A stretch of DNA of 64,000 nucleotides from Snodgrassella alvi (GCF_002777425.1 NZ_MDVC01000001.1:1-64000), one strand, 5' to 3'; shown: positions 16,735 to 27,095, counted from the first letter of the stretch. Notes: a model not told the origin generated them from the sequence alone. Made by a program: numbers and translations.

Positions 16735-17547
16735 TTAATCATTAAATGACAGCGGACGATTGCCGTGTACCTGCTGAGCTTTTATGGCAGCCAGCATGGC
16801 GGGTAAATCCAGATTAAACTGGCTGGCGCGCTGCCCGGCACGTTTTTTCAGCTTATCCCAGTCGCGCAGTAATGGTGGCTGCTGAAAGGCCAGTACGGCA
16901 ATATTGCCATGGGTTTCTGCCGGCACCATCAGCACACGGTTGTCAAATACTTCGCGCAGGCGGCGTACAAAGGTTTGAAAACGTTTGTCACCCTGCCACC
17001 AGTTGGTGACAAAGATGCCATGTTCGCTGAGTGCCTGACGGCAATCAGCAAAAAATGGTTCAGCTACCAGACTGTCTATAATCTGCTCGCCATCGAAGCC
17101 ATCTACCAGAATGATGTCGGTATTGCCTCGTAATACTTTGATGTATTCGGCACCATCGTCTTCGATAATTTCGAATTTTTCACCTTCAAACGGCAATTCA
17201 AACATACTGCGCGCAATGCTGATGACCTGCGGATTGATATCAACAGCAGTTTGGCTGGTATCAGGCAGATAGGCATCAATCCAGCGCGCAAATGAGCCAC
17301 CGCCCAGCCCAATCTGGGTAATATGCTGCGGCATATCATCGACAAACAGCAGCCAGGCCATCATGGCACGACTGTATGACAGTACCAGCTCGGCCGGATT
17401 ATCTACATTCATTGAGCTTTGAATGGTAGGCGTACCCAGATGCAAGGAACGGATGTTACCTGATTCGGATATGCCTACTTCCGGTAATTCATGGCGTGCG
17501 GGACGTAAACGGCGATAAGGATGTTGTGGCATGGTGGTTTCCATCAT
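16735..17547 (-). CDS. Spermidine-synthase-like methyltransferase-fold protein
   Basis: Up to 270 residues; the start may be the ATG at 17532 (MPQHPYRR), which has GGA upstream, rather than 17547. The Rossmann motif QIGLGGGSF (about residue 98), the acidic loop AVDINPQVI and DGAEYI belong to the spermine/spermidine synthase superfamily. It is shorter than SpeE and lacks a clear N-terminal beta barrel, so aminopropyl transfer is not assured. No speD is nearby. Annotate as spermidine synthase domain protein. Confidence 0.8.
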   Translation of the reverse strand: MMETTMPQHPYRRLRPARHELPEVGISESGNIRSLHLGTPTIQSSMNVDNPAELVLSYSRAMMAWLLFVDDMPQHITQIGLGGGSFARWIDAYLPDTSQTAVDINPQVISIARSMFELPFEGEKFEIIEDDGAEYIKVLRGNTDIILVDGFDGEQIIDSLVAEPFFADCRQALSEHGIFVTNWWQGDKRFQTFVRRLREVFDNRVLMVPAETHGNIAVLAFQQPPLLRDWDKLKKRAGQRASQFNLDLPAMLAAIKAQQVHGNRPLSFND

Positions 17548-17910
17548 CAGATAACATGGGTTGGTGGGCGCCTGTTTGGTAACTGGATAAGCGCCGGCTA
17601 CGTATATTTGTTCACGCCAGCGTTAATCAGCAGAGTATCAGGAATCTGCTAAGTAAGCTGGTATTGTGGATAAGTAAGCCAGCACTGTACTGTAAGGAGC
17701 TGCTGGCAAAAATACAAGCTCACTGAGCAGACCGGTTTAACCGTACACACAGTGAGGTCTGTGCAGGCGTATTATATATGTATGGCAGGATTTATGTTTT
17801 ATTTAAAGAACGCAAAAACCCTGTTTGTGAAGGACGGATAATATATCACTACATTTATAATGTTTACATGCTAACTTGCTGGCTATTTGCGTAGTATATA
17901 CATCAATGCG
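17548..17910. other. Intergenic, nothing assigned
   Basis: About 360 bases between the spermidine-synthase-like gene and the nitroreductase pseudogene. I see no open frame, RNA gene or strong hairpin. Confidence 0.4.
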
Positions 17911-18500
17911 CTATTCACTGCCGCACACATCTTTATAGATCTGCACAATTTCATTGTATGCAGCAAAATCGGCCAGATTGAATATGTCCTGATTATGATT
18001 TTGAAATGAATGCATTGCCAATGCCATACGATGTTTGTGTTCAGAACAGATGAGTGGCAACACTTATCGGCATGGCTATTGTAAAAGCCTGTTTGGGCAG
18101 GTGGGGCATCTGGATAATCTGGCGGATATCTTTTTGAATACTAGCCAGATATACGCTACGCAATTCCATGCATTCAGCGGCGATAGTCATGCTCAGTGCC
18201 GCAATCATGGTATTTTCTATGCCCAGAATAAAAATATCTGTACTGATTGAGCCATCATCGGCCAAACCAAGCTGGGTACAGATGTGATGCTTGCGATACG
18301 GGTCAAACACACAAAAGCCGGTAAGTCACCGTTGTGCTCCCTCCTGCTGCCAAACAGTATGAATCTGGTCACGCAATGGCAAATCGGTAACGCAGATAAT
18401 TGTACATTGCTGTAAAAAATCTGATGCAGATGCGCGTATATATTGCTCGTTTGTAAGTGCTGGTCTTTGAAATTGCGCACGATGCAAGGTTGTAACCGTA
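17911..18500 (-). pseudogene. NfsA/FRP-type nitroreductase pseudogene
   Basis: Pieces in three frames reconstruct an oxygen-insensitive nitroreductase. The N-terminal piece reads RPALTNEQYIRASASDFLQQ then IICVTDLPLRDQI; the middle reads DIFILGIENTMIAALSMTIA then MELRSVYLASIQKDI and LPKQAFTIAMP, corresponding to the AAESLGLGGVYIGGIRNN segment of the family; the C-terminal piece reads HKHRMALAMHSF then FAAYNEIVQIY up to a TAG at 17911. Frame changes near 18330 and 18040 and an internal deletion rule out a working FMN enzyme. Codon use is like the core genes, so this is decay of a resident gene. Confidence 0.7.
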
Positions 18501-18959
18501 ATTTTTCTGTTGCGGAGATATTCTTTACTCTTTTTCTTTAATTACGACCTATATTAAGTAAATATTAATGAATTCAATCTGCCGGAATGCAGATAAAAAA
18601 ACCGGCACGTGGCCGGCTAATACGGGTGTTGTTTAAAACAAATGCTTCCTGCTAAGGCTAAGTTTTGCTTTTAACACTGGGTAAATGTTAAATCCTAGTA
18701 AGCATACGGATAATATCTGTCTGGTTAAAGCAGAATTTCCTTAAAAGGAATCAGTGATGATGGCTGGCTTGCATGGCCAACCACTTATTTCTTTAATCAT
18801 GAATAGCAGCAATTAATTCGCTCTTCGCCCAGCCAATACTGTGTTTGCTATTTTCACGTACTGGCATGTTATATTCCAGCCGGAATATTCCTGTCAGCTA
18901 TTTATCACATCACAAGCAGTTACTGACTAGGCTGTTTATCTGCCACTCTGAATAAATAC
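18501..18959. other. Long 3' region of purC, no gene seen
   Basis: About 460 bases with no supported open frame. The only clear structure is the hairpin at 18595-18616. Confidence 0.4.
18595..18616 (-). terminator. Candidate minus-strand terminator
   Basis: On the minus strand CCGGC - CACGT - GCCGG is followed by seven T. It lies some 340 bases after the purC stop, so either purC has a long 3' end or a small transcript ends here. Confidence 0.55.
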
Positions 18960-19823
18960 TTACACTTCTGCGAGTAAATGCAGTGCTTCCTGATATTTAG
19001 CCAGTGTTTTGGCAATAATGTCGGCCGGTACTTGCGGTGCTGGCGGCTGTTTATTCCAGCCGGATGCCTCCAGCCAGTCTCGAATAAACTGTTTGTCAAA
19101 TGAAGGTGGATTGGTACCAACCTGATAGTTATCTACCGACCAGAAACGGCTGGAATCAGGAGTAAGCACTTCATCCATTAAAGTTAATGTACCATTCTCA
19201 TCCAAACCGAATTCGAATTTTGTGTCAGCAATAATAATGCCTTTGCTACGGGCATAAGTGGCTGCTTCGGTATACAGCTCAATCGCTTTGGTGCTTACCT
19301 GTCTGGTCAGTTCTTCACCCAGCAAGGTGGTGCATTGTGCCAGACTGATGTTTTCATCATGGTCGCCTACAGCAGCTTTGCTGGATGGGGTAAAAATCAC
19401 TTCCGGCAACTGTTCGGCTTCGCGCAATCCTGCCGGTAACTGAATGCCGCAAACCGCACCTGTCTGCTGATAATCGCGCCAGCCACTGCCGGAAAGATAA
19501 CCGCGGACAATGGCTTCGATTTTCAGCGGTGTCAGCTTTTTCACTACGACTGCTCGTTTGGCAATTTTATCCGCCTGCTCGCGTGGCAGCACATCATAAA
19601 CTGTTGCACCAGTAAAATGGTTTGGCATGATATGTTGCAGTTTTTTAAACCAGAAATTGGATATCTGGGTAAGAATTTCGCCTTTTCCTGTTATAGGTTC
19701 AGGTAAAATTACATCAAAAGCGGATAAGCGATCAGTGGCGACCATCAGCATGTGCTGCCCGTCAATTGCATACAAATCCCGTACTTTACCCGAATATATT
19801 TTCTCTAACGCCAGCTCGCTCAT
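18960..19823 (-). CDS. purC: Phosphoribosylaminoimidazole-succinocarboxamide synthase
   Basis: SAICAR synthase of de novo purine synthesis; it ligates aspartate to CAIR with ATP in the cytosol. 287 residues. Typical motifs: [13 protein letters not shown] at 9-21, [20 protein letters not shown] at 30-49, [13 protein letters not shown] near 104, and [12 protein letters not shown] near 199. The length matches the longer (yeast/betaproteobacterial-like) form rather than the 237-residue E. coli form. It stands alone, with no other pur gene in the window. Confidence 0.96.
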   Translation of the reverse strand: MSELALEKIYSGKVRDLYAIDGQHMLMVATDRLSAFDVILPEPITGKGEILTQISNFWFKKLQHIMPNHFTGATVYDVLPREQADKIAKRAVVVKKLTPLKIEAIVRGYLSGSGWRDYQQTGAVCGIQLPAGLREAEQLPEVIFTPSSKAAVGDHDENISLAQCTTLLGEELTRQVSTKAIELYTEAATYARSKGIIIADTKFEFGLDENGTLTLMDEVLTPDSSRFWSVDNYQVGTNPPSFDKQFIRDWLEASGWNKQPPAPQVPADIIAKTLAKYQEALHLLAEV

Positions 19824-20046
19824 TATCCATCCCCATTAAAACGGTCAATTGCTAACAGATCAATATCTGTGCAAAAACATATCCTTGTGCTAAGGTAGTT
19901 CTTGTGTAACAGATGTTAGCAGCCAATAATTATTTTAACCGATATTGCAACAAAACTGGCAGTCTGTTTGCTGCACGACACAGGTTAAGCTGGCTGTTGA
20001 TTTTGATATTGTCAGTATTTTGACGCCACTTGTTAGGAGAATGATC

Positions 20047-20361
20047 ATGGCTGATTTTGATTCCCAAAAAGAAGATTTAATGAAAGAAGTACGCTCTGTG
20101 CTGGATGAAGTTGAAGATTTATATGACAACGCCAGTGACAATGGTTCTGATCAGGCCAAGGAGCTGAAAGACCAGCTACGCAAAAAACTGGGTAATACCA
20201 AATCCAAATTGAGCGATCTGGAAAGCACACTGGCCGAAAAAGCCCGTGCCACAGCCGAACGCACCGATGAGCTGGTACATGAACAGCCATATTACGCCAT
20301 GGGCATCGCCGCCGCGGCTGGCTTTATTGCCGGTGTTATGCTGGGACGCTGCAAACGCTGA
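20047..20361 (+). CDS. YqjD/ElaB-like (DUF883) ribosome-associated membrane protein
   Basis: 104 residues; start at 20047 is supported by TAGGAGA. A long charged amphipathic N-terminal helix (1-80) is followed by a glycine/alanine-rich C-terminal transmembrane helix (YYAMGIAAAAGFIAGVMLG) and RCKR. E. coli YqjD anchors inactive ribosomes to the inner membrane in stationary phase; a similar role is likely. First of three genes in the yqjD-yqjE-yqjK order. Confidence 0.88.
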   Translation: MADFDSQKEDLMKEVRSVLDEVEDLYDNASDNGSDQAKELKDQLRKKLGNTKSKLSDLESTLAEKARATAERTDELVHEQPYYAMGIAAAAGFIAGVMLGRCKR

Positions 20362-20447
20362 ACACTGCCAGCACAGGCTACATTCAGGCAATACGGTAAA
20401 CATACCAATTGCCTGAATATGATTCACTCTTAAACGGATACCATGGC

Positions 20448-20855
20448 ATGAGTATAGGTAATCTTGGCCGCGATTTGCGCAAGCTAAAAATCTGGCTGAC
20501 ATACGGTAGCGAGTTATTGTGGATTCGTGCACGTATGCTGCGGCTGGATGCCATTGCCCAGCTACAAAGTATTATTGTACTGATGGTGCTTGTGGTGCTG
20601 GCTGGGGTGGTGTTTTTTCTGGGCTTTATCAGTCTGTTATTCGGTCTGAATACCCTACTCACACCACAGGCCAAAGTATGGGTGTTTTTTGGCATTGCCA
20701 TTCTGTTTTTACTTTTAATCCTGCTTCTGACCATTCTGATTGTTAAATTACTGCGCAAACAAAGTCAGTTTATGACTGAAACATTCGCAGCCATAAATAA
20801 AGATATAAGCTATCTCAAACACACAAGCAATGCCAAGGCTAATGGAGAACACTGA
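20448..20855 (+). CDS. YqjE-like phage-holin-superfamily membrane protein
   Basis: 135 residues from 20448 (MSIGNLGRDLRKLK). Two strongly hydrophobic helices at about 39-62 and 77-101 separated by a short loop, as in YqjE / DUF1469 proteins. Second in the yqjDEK-like operon, two bases before the next start. No enzymatic motif; probably a structural partner of the DUF883 protein. Confidence 0.8.
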   Translation: MSIGNLGRDLRKLKIWLTYGSELLWIRARMLRLDAIAQLQSIIVLMVLVVLAGVVFFLGFISLLFGLNTLLTPQAKVWVFFGIAILFLLLILLLTILIVKLLRKQSQFMTETFAAINKDISYLKHTSNAKANGEH

Positions 20856-20857
20856 AT

Positions 20858-21151
20858 ATGAGTAAATTCGGTAAGCGGAATATAGCACAGCAACGTGAGC
20901 TGCTTAACCTACAGGCACAAGGTGCGCGATTAAAACTATTGGCCGAACAGCTTAAAAATGGTAATCATGCCACTAAATCAAACCTGTGGCAGCGTTCACT
21001 GAATATCGTGGATAAAATTCCGGCTGGTGGTTTGGCACTGAAACTGGCCAATAAACCCAAACGCTGGCGTAACAAGATACTGGTAGGTGCATTATTGACT
21101 GTTGCCTCGCTGATGGCCAGCAAAATCAATCGGTCCATCCGTCGGTCTTAG
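20858..21151 (+). CDS. YqjK-like small protein
   Basis: 97 basic residues with a C-terminal hydrophobic stretch (ILVGALLTVASLMASKI). The assignment rests mainly on gene order after the YqjD-like and YqjE-like genes. Followed by a strong terminator. Confidence 0.7.
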   Translation: MSKFGKRNIAQQRELLNLQAQGARLKLLAEQLKNGNHATKSNLWQRSLNIVDKIPAGGLALKLANKPKRWRNKILVGALLTVASLMASKINRSIRRS

Positions 21152-21206
21152 ATTGATAAAATCAATACGATGGATTTTGCCAGATATGTAATCTGCCCAT
21201 CCCAAT

Positions 21207-21241
21207 ATAAAAGCCTCTTACTGGTAGTAAGAGGCTTTTAT
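21207..21241. terminator. Bidirectional terminator between the yqjK-like gene and dapD
   Basis: Perfect 15-bp arms ATAAAAGCCTCTTAC and GTAAGAGGCTTTTAT with loop TGGTA, between convergent genes. Confidence 0.95.
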
Positions 21242-21262
21242 TTATTGCAAACAGATTTAAGC

Positions 21263-22081
21263 TTAAATACCACGCAATAATTCATTCACGCTGGTTTTGG
21301 CACGGGTTTTGGCATCCACTTTTTTCACAATCACAGCACAGTACAGGCTATGGCTGCCATCTTTGGCCGGCAGGCTGCCAGACACGACTACAGAACCGGC
21401 TGGCACACGGCCATAAGTGATTTCACCACTTTCACGGTCGTAGATTTTAGTGGACTGGCCAATAAACACGCCCATGGAAATCACGCTGCCCTCTTCAACA
21501 ATCACCCCTTCAACAATTTCAGAACGGGCACCGATAAAGCAGTTATCTTCAATAATGGTTGGTGCAGCCTGCAAAGGTTCCAGTACGCCGCCAATTCCCA
21601 CGCCCCCACTGAGGTGAACATGTTTACCAATCTGGGCGCATGAACCTACAGTTGCCCATGTGTCTACCATGGTGCCCTCATCAACAAATGCACCTATATT
21701 CACAAATGAAGGCATCAGCACCACATTTTTACCGATATGGCTGCCAGCACGCACCACTGCGCCCGGCACAGCACGAAAACCAGCCTGCTGAAAATCAGCC
21801 GCGCTCCAGCCGGCAAACTTGGTGGGCACTTTGTCAAAATAGCGGTTTACCGCATCATCGGCAATGACATTGTCACTGATTCGGAATGACAGTAATACTG
21901 CTTTTTTCGCCCATTCATTAACCTGCCACTGATTGCCCTGTTTTTCAGCCACACGCAGGCAGCCGCTATCCAGTTGCTGCAAAGTTTCTGCTACCGCTTC
22001 TTTTACTTCCGCAGTTACAGAAGAAGGGGTAATTTCGGAACGATTTTCAAAAGCAGTTTCAATCACTTGTTGTAAAGACAT
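21263..22081 (-). CDS. dapD: 2,3,4,5-tetrahydropyridine-2,6-dicarboxylate N-succinyltransferase
   Basis: Cytosolic left-handed beta-helix trimer of lysine/meso-DAP synthesis that transfers succinyl from succinyl-CoA. 272 residues (E. coli 274). Hexapeptide-repeat region at about 110-230, including [20 protein letters not shown] and [15 protein letters not shown]. Fifteen bases after the aat stop, so probably co-transcribed with it. The pathway's reductase dapB is also in this window at 23857. Confidence 0.96.
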   Translation of the reverse strand: MSLQQVIETAFENRSEITPSSVTAEVKEAVAETLQQLDSGCLRVAEKQGNQWQVNEWAKKAVLLSFRISDNVIADDAVNRYFDKVPTKFAGWSAADFQQAGFRAVPGAVVRAGSHIGKNVVLMPSFVNIGAFVDEGTMVDTWATVGSCAQIGKHVHLSGGVGIGGVLEPLQAAPTIIEDNCFIGARSEIVEGVIVEEGSVISMGVFIGQSTKIYDRESGEITYGRVPAGSVVVSGSLPAKDGSHSLYCAVIVKKVDAKTRAKTSVNELLRGI

Positions 22082-22096
22082 AAAGTATTCCTATAA

Positions 22097-22879
22097 TCAA
22101 TGATTCAGGTAAGGACTATCGCCGGGTAAAGGGATAACACCATTGTCGGCCAGTACCTGTGGCTTAACAGGCAGTGGCAGTGGCTGTGCATTAAACTGAT
22201 GCAGACAGGCGGCAAAATCAGTAAACGGAATTTCCCGCGCACCGAAGCTGGCCAAATAATCGGTATAAACCTGACAGTCAATCAGCGGTACACCCTGCTG
22301 CTGCAAATAATGTACAGCATGGACAAAGGCAATTTTGGAAGCGTCGCCAGCATGGGCAAACATGGATTCCCCATAAAATATCTGCCCAAGCAACACGCCG
22401 TATAAACCGCCTGCCAGAAAAGCCTGCCCCTGCGCGTTCTGATACCAGCATTCAAATGAACAGGCATGCTGCTGTTGATGCAACGTGTAATACGCCTGTT
22501 GCATTTCCGGCACCAGCCATGTGCCGTTCTGGCCATTACGTGGCGTTTGCGCGCAGTTGGTAATAACCTGCCGGAAAGCATAATTCATCGTTACCGCATA
22601 GGGTTTATTACGCAGATTTTTCGCTAGCGAACGGCTGATTTTCAATTCAGCCGGAAGCAATACCATCCGCTGCGCAAAAGCCCACCACATAATTGGTTCA
22701 TCTGGCGCATACCACGGAAAAATACCTCGCCGGTAGGCGGCCAGTATTCGTGCCGGGCTTAAATCACCGCCGATGGCTACCAGACCATCACGCTGGCTCT
22801 GCGCAGGCTCTATATCAGGAAAATCCAGATTTTCACTACACAGCACCGGAATACATGGCCGGTATTCAGGCTGATTCAT
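22097..22879 (-). CDS. aat: Leucyl/phenylalanyl-tRNA-protein transferase
   Basis: Adds Leu or Phe to N-terminal Lys or Arg of proteins, making them ClpAP substrates (N-degron pathway). 260 residues with the family signature GLVAIGGDLSPARILAAYRRG and GIFPWY near residues 30-55, WWAFAQRMVL, and the core ECWYQN and GGLYGVLLGQIFYGESMF segments. Upstream of dapD on the same strand. Confidence 0.95.
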   Translation of the reverse strand: MNQPEYRPCIPVLCSENLDFPDIEPAQSQRDGLVAIGGDLSPARILAAYRRGIFPWYAPDEPIMWWAFAQRMVLLPAELKISRSLAKNLRNKPYAVTMNYAFRQVITNCAQTPRNGQNGTWLVPEMQQAYYTLHQQQHACSFECWYQNAQGQAFLAGGLYGVLLGQIFYGESMFAHAGDASKIAFVHAVHYLQQQGVPLIDCQVYTDYLASFGAREIPFTDFAACLHQFNAQPLPLPVKPQVLADNGVIPLPGDSPYLNH

Positions 22880-22905
22880 ACACGCACATCCTGCCCTTAT
22901 TCAGT

Positions 22906-23340
22906 TCAGAAGTGTTTACTCTCAAACTGCTGACATTCGCCACACACACCATACATATACAACGCATGGTCAACAATACGGTAGCCGTTATCGTCGGCAA
23001 TTTTCTTTTGCAGTGTTTCAATTTCTTCACTGCAAAACTCAGTTACTTTGCCACATTTAATACAAACCAGATGGTCATGATGGCCGCCACGATTCAGTTC
23101 ATAAACTGCCTTGCCGGTTTCAAAATGGTGGCGCAACAAAATATTGGCCTGTTCAAACTGGGTAAGTACGCGGTAAATGGTGGCTACGCCGATTTCAACC
23201 CCTTCATCCAGCAGGCGCCGGTATACATCTTCTGCACTCAGGTGCTCTTCGGGCTGAGCTTCAAATAGCTCCAGAATCTTCAGTCTGGGCCCTGTCACCT
23301 TTAAACCGTTATCTTTCAGTTGAGCTACATTGTTATTCAT
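22906..23340 (-). CDS. fur: Ferric uptake regulator Fur
   Basis: Iron-responsive repressor, 144 residues. N-terminal winged helix ([15 protein letters not shown], then [12 protein letters not shown] and [10 protein letters not shown]) followed by a metal-binding dimer domain with [13 protein letters not shown] and the second cysteine pair VCGEC. Divergent from bamE, in the fur / bamE / dapB neighbourhood known from Neisseria. A probable target in this window is the siderophore-binding protein at 35432. Confidence 0.97.
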   Translation of the reverse strand: MNNNVAQLKDNGLKVTGPRLKILELFEAQPEEHLSAEDVYRRLLDEGVEIGVATIYRVLTQFEQANILLRHHFETGKAVYELNRGGHHDHLVCIKCGKVTEFCSEEIETLQKKIADDNGYRIVDHALYMYGVCGECQQFESKHF

Positions 23341-23469
23341 GATGCTTATTTCACCACTAGATGATAATACTCGCTATAATACGCACTTTTAAGGCAATTG
23401 CCCACTGGGTGTCATACAATGTCGCCATCGCCATTGCTAACTGTTTCGTCCCAGCTCCGAGGTATCAGC

Positions 23470-23853
23470 ATGAAAAAAATATACTGCCTGCTGGCAGTGG
23501 CCGCTCTCGGCCTGAGTGCCTGCTCTACAACCAAACTGGCACAAATCCCGTCGTACAAACTCAAAATCATTCAGGGTAATGAATTACTTGACCAGAATGT
23601 GGTGAATTCATTACAGCCCGGCATGAGCCGTGAGCAGGTACAAATGCTGCTTGGCACACCATTACTGCGCGACCCGTTTCATGCCAACCGCTGGGATTAT
23701 CTGTATGTAATTACCCGCGCCAGCGAGATTCAGGAAGAAAGAAAACTGACTCTTTATTTTGATGCTAATGGCAAACTGATTCATGCCGAAGGTGATGTCA
23801 TCACTGCACAACCGCAGCCAATAACCACTGCTGTGCCTGAAAAAACGGAGTAA
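23470..23853 (+). CDS. bamE: Outer membrane assembly lipoprotein BamE (SmpA/OmlA)
   Basis: Start at 23470 gives a proper lipoprotein signal (MKKIYCLLAVAALGLSAC, Cys18); the longer frame from 23398 lacks one. The 127-residue product has the SmpA/OmlA core: GNELLDQNVVNSLQPGMSRE, VQMLLGTPLL, DPFHANRWDYLY and LTLYFD. It is a periplasm-facing subunit of the beta-barrel assembly machine. Four bases separate it from dapB, so they form an operon. A TATAAT at 23375-23380 may be its -10 box. Confidence 0.95.
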   Translation: MKKIYCLLAVAALGLSACSTTKLAQIPSYKLKIIQGNELLDQNVVNSLQPGMSREQVQMLLGTPLLRDPFHANRWDYLYVITRASEIQEERKLTLYFDANGKLIHAEGDVITAQPQPITTAVPEKTE

Positions 23854-24669
<816 letters not shown>

Positions 24670-24687
24670 ACTACACTAGTCTTAAAT

Positions 24688-24724
24688 GAAAAAGGTTAGT
24701 AAGCATAAATTACTAACCTTTTTC
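24688..24724 (+). terminator. Terminator after dapB
   Basis: Arms GAAAAAGGTTAGTAA and TTACTAACCTTTTTC with loop GCATAAA. It marks the right edge of the core segment before the AT-rich accessory region. Confidence 0.92.
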
Positions 24725-24780
24725 TTTAGAAATTTAACACACTAAATTTATAAATTAAAGTTATATATTTTACATTATAT

Positions 24781-25899
24781 TTACTTAATCAACTTTAGAT
24801 GATACATAGAATGAGGTTTATTGCTTACCAAACCAAAAGTCAAATCTACAATATCATTAGAATCAATATTTAATTCATTTGCAATATCCTTAATTGATAT
24901 TTTATCTTCATCCAAATAATTAAATAATTGTGGCCATACTTTAGAAGTATCTCTACGCATAGGTTGAGGTTCTTTTTTTCTATACCCCAATTTAGCTATT
25001 TGGGGACTTAATACTCTTGCGTATGTCCATTCCGAAATTATTTCCAGTTTATATAATCTATAAGCTAGCGCTGCTATTGAAACTCCAAAAACTGATTTTA
25101 ATTTAAGTAGCTGTTCAATGCTGTTTATTGATTGATTACGAAAGGGCAATAAAGCATCTTTAGGCATGAGAAATGCTGAAGCAAATTCATTTGCATTTTT
25201 TTCGATAGTCCTATTGTCATTCACACTACATTCACAAAATGGTCCCGCATCATTATTATTGTTTGATGAATACAGGTCATGTTTCATACTATAAACATCG
25301 CGAACAAGATGCCCAAGTTCATGAGCAGAATCAAATCTACTACGTTCGGCTGATTTTTTATTATTCAAAAAAACAAAAGGTATATTTCTGTTCCAAGTGC
25401 AAAAAGCATCTACTTCTATAGCTTCAATCGCCAAAGAAAAGACTCTAATTCCTTTTGACTCAAGTAATTCCACCATATTTGCAATAGGTCGAATACCTAA
25501 TCCCCATTCAGACCTAAGCACGTGTGCAGCTGTCTCAGGGCTGTAGTCCGATAAATCTGGCAAATCAGTTTTTTTAAGCTCAAAACGCTCATCAAACCAA
25601 TCATTTAGCATAAAAGCAATAATACCGTAAGTTAATGCCAAACGTTTTAATCGGTTAGAAGTTTTAGAGTTAGCTCGAAAACTTACCTGATGATCACTGA
25701 GTACTGGTAAATCATCATTAATAACAAAAAAATCAGGAGAGAATTGCAGAATTCTCCCCAACAATTGCAGATCAGGCTCACTAATACCAGCTAAATAATT
25801 ACTAATTGTTCTGGTAGTAACACCTAATGCATCTGCAAGCGCAGCCTTAGATAGCCCGCGCCGGTCTAAAGCAAATTCAAGCCGACGTGGATTAAACAT
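24781..25899 (-). CDS. XRE-family DNA-binding protein fused to an ImmA/IrrE metallopeptidase
   Basis: 372 residues. Helix-turn-helix at the N terminus (LSKAALADALGVTTRTISNYLAG, about 16-38), then an ImmA/IrrE (COG2856) peptidase domain with HELGH in SAHELGHLVRD at about residue 194 and the downstream zinc-ligand region EKNANEFASAFLMP. Such fusions act in prophage or mobile-element regulation by cleaving a repressor, or as the antitoxin/sensor half of two-gene modules. It lies 17 bases after the unknown gene at 25917, forming a two-gene operon. AT-rich codon use points to horizontal origin. Confidence 0.85.
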   Translation of the reverse strand: MFNPRRLEFALDRRGLSKAALADALGVTTRTISNYLAGISEPDLQLLGRILQFSPDFFVINDDLPVLSDHQVSFRANSKTSNRLKRLALTYGIIAFMLNDWFDERFELKKTDLPDLSDYSPETAAHVLRSEWGLGIRPIANMVELLESKGIRVFSLAIEAIEVDAFCTWNRNIPFVFLNNKKSAERSRFDSAHELGHLVRDVYSMKHDLYSSNNNNDAGPFCECSVNDNRTIEKNANEFASAFLMPKDALLPFRNQSINSIEQLLKLKSVFGVSIAALAYRLYKLEIISEWTYARVLSPQIAKLGYRKKEPQPMRRDTSKVWPQLFNYLDEDKISIKDIANELNIDSNDIVDLTFGLVSNKPHSMYHLKLIK

Positions 25900-25916
25900 A
25901 ATTACACCTATTCAAA

Positions 25917-26573
25917 TTACTTACTAGAACCTATCTTTCGACTAATTTCAATCTTTTCAGCTTTCACAGGGTCAGGTATTCGTGCGATAAGTCTGTCACT
26001 AACAGAATTGAAACTTATGCTTGGTAAAAGAATTCGTTTCTTCCACGCTTTAACATACCCATTTTTAAAATCAGCTGGAATCGATAGTTCCATTTTTAAC
26101 TCTTCTGAATCGTGATGAAACAAAAGTACAAAAATTTTGGTTTTATGATCAAAATAAAATTCTGATTGTGAAAGTGCTTTACTTAATTCAGAACCTTTTC
26201 TCGCAGTATTACAAGGACAAGCATATTCAACAGCTACATCTTTAGTTCCAGTACATACATATAGTGCACTACATCTATCAGGAGTAATAGTATAAGCTAT
26301 TTCACCACGCCCTTCACGTGAAACCCACCCAAAAGGTAATAACTTTTCACGCATTGAAGCCACAATATAGTCTGGCAATATTTTATTAAAAGTAAATTTT
26401 GGGAAATAGTGAGATTTAGTATCATGAACCTTAAGTAATGCTGCCGAAACTACTTCTACAAAAAATTCTGGAGTTAATCGTGAATCAATATCAAATAATT
26501 CTTTGCGAACCTGATTTTTATCACTGATAAAAATTGAATCAAATAAAGGTTCAACTACTGTTAGATTAAACAT
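25917..26573 (-). CDS. Unknown partner of the XRE-ImmA/IrrE protein
   Basis: 218 residues from the ATG at 26573 (MFNLTVVEPL), chosen because AGGAAA lies just upstream; the longer frame is unlikely. I do not recognise the family. The segment KDVAVEYACPCN, SELSKALSQSEFYFDH and TKIFVLLFHH has the layout of a PD-(D/E)xK core (acidic strand, then a helix with a conserved Gln and Tyr, then a hydrophobic strand), but the usual Lys is not where expected, so this is only a suggestion. Operonic position ahead of an ImmA/IrrE regulator suggests a toxin or effector controlled by it. Confidence 0.65.
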   Translation of the reverse strand: MFNLTVVEPLFDSIFISDKNQVRKELFDIDSRLTPEFFVEVVSAALLKVHDTKSHYFPKFTFNKILPDYIVASMREKLLPFGWVSREGRGEIAYTITPDRCSALYVCTGTKDVAVEYACPCNTARKGSELSKALSQSEFYFDHKTKIFVLLFHHDSEELKMELSIPADFKNGYVKAWKKRILLPSISFNSVSDRLIARIPDPVKAEKIEISRKIGSSK

Positions 26574-26700
26574 AAATTTCCTATTTGTAGACATCAATAT
26601 GAGGTATAATAATAGGAAATTGAACAAGAATCAATATTTTTCTAAAACCCTTTTTTTTAGATAAAAAGTATATTTATGCTTAATTATTTAGTCCATAACT

Positions 26701-26725
26701 AAAAGCCATTGTCTGCAACAATGGC
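26701..26725 (-). terminator. Terminator of the copper-storage-like gene
   Basis: On the minus strand GCCATTGT - TGCAG - ACAATGGC is followed by TTTT, 20 bases after the gene's stop. Confidence 0.8.
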
Positions 26726-26744
26726 CGGATGATTAGTAAATGAA

Positions 26745-27074
26745 TCAGGCCGCCATAGCCATACATTTGTCTGCACAGGCATTGCAGGCTTCGGCACAGC
26801 GCTGGCAGTGCCCCATATCAAACCGCCCGCATTCCTGCGCACAAGCGCGGCATAGTTGAGCACATAGCTGGCATACCTGTGGGACAAAAGCGCTGTTCTT
26901 ACACATAAAATTAACCGCAAGGGCACACATTTCAGCACATTGCAGATCCAGACTGATACATTTAGCCATCATTTTGACATCATCTTCCTGTAGACAGGCT
27001 GTTGAGCAATACTGGCACAAGGCTATACAACAGTTACATGCTTCTACACATTCCTTAAATTTCAGCGCATCCAT
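26745..27074 (-). CDS. Four-helix-bundle copper-binding (Csp-like, DUF326) protein
   Basis: 109 residues from 27074 (AAAGGA upstream), with 19 cysteines in spaced CxxC-like repeats: CVEACNCCIALCQYC, CISLDLQCAEMC, CQLCAQLCRACAQECG and CQRCAEACNACADKC. This is the Csp1/Csp3 pattern, in which the cysteines line the inside of a helix bundle and hold many Cu(I) ions. There is no Tat or Sec signal, so it resembles cytosolic Csp3. No copper exporter is adjacent. Confidence 0.88.
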   Translation of the reverse strand: MDALKFKECVEACNCCIALCQYCSTACLQEDDVKMMAKCISLDLQCAEMCALAVNFMCKNSAFVPQVCQLCAQLCRACAQECGRFDMGHCQRCAEACNACADKCMAMAA

Positions 27075-27095
27075 GATTCGCATCCTTTTCAACAA

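Noticed and set aside
22693-23268. 191-codon open frame on the plus strand
   Set aside because: Antisense to aat and fur; no family features.
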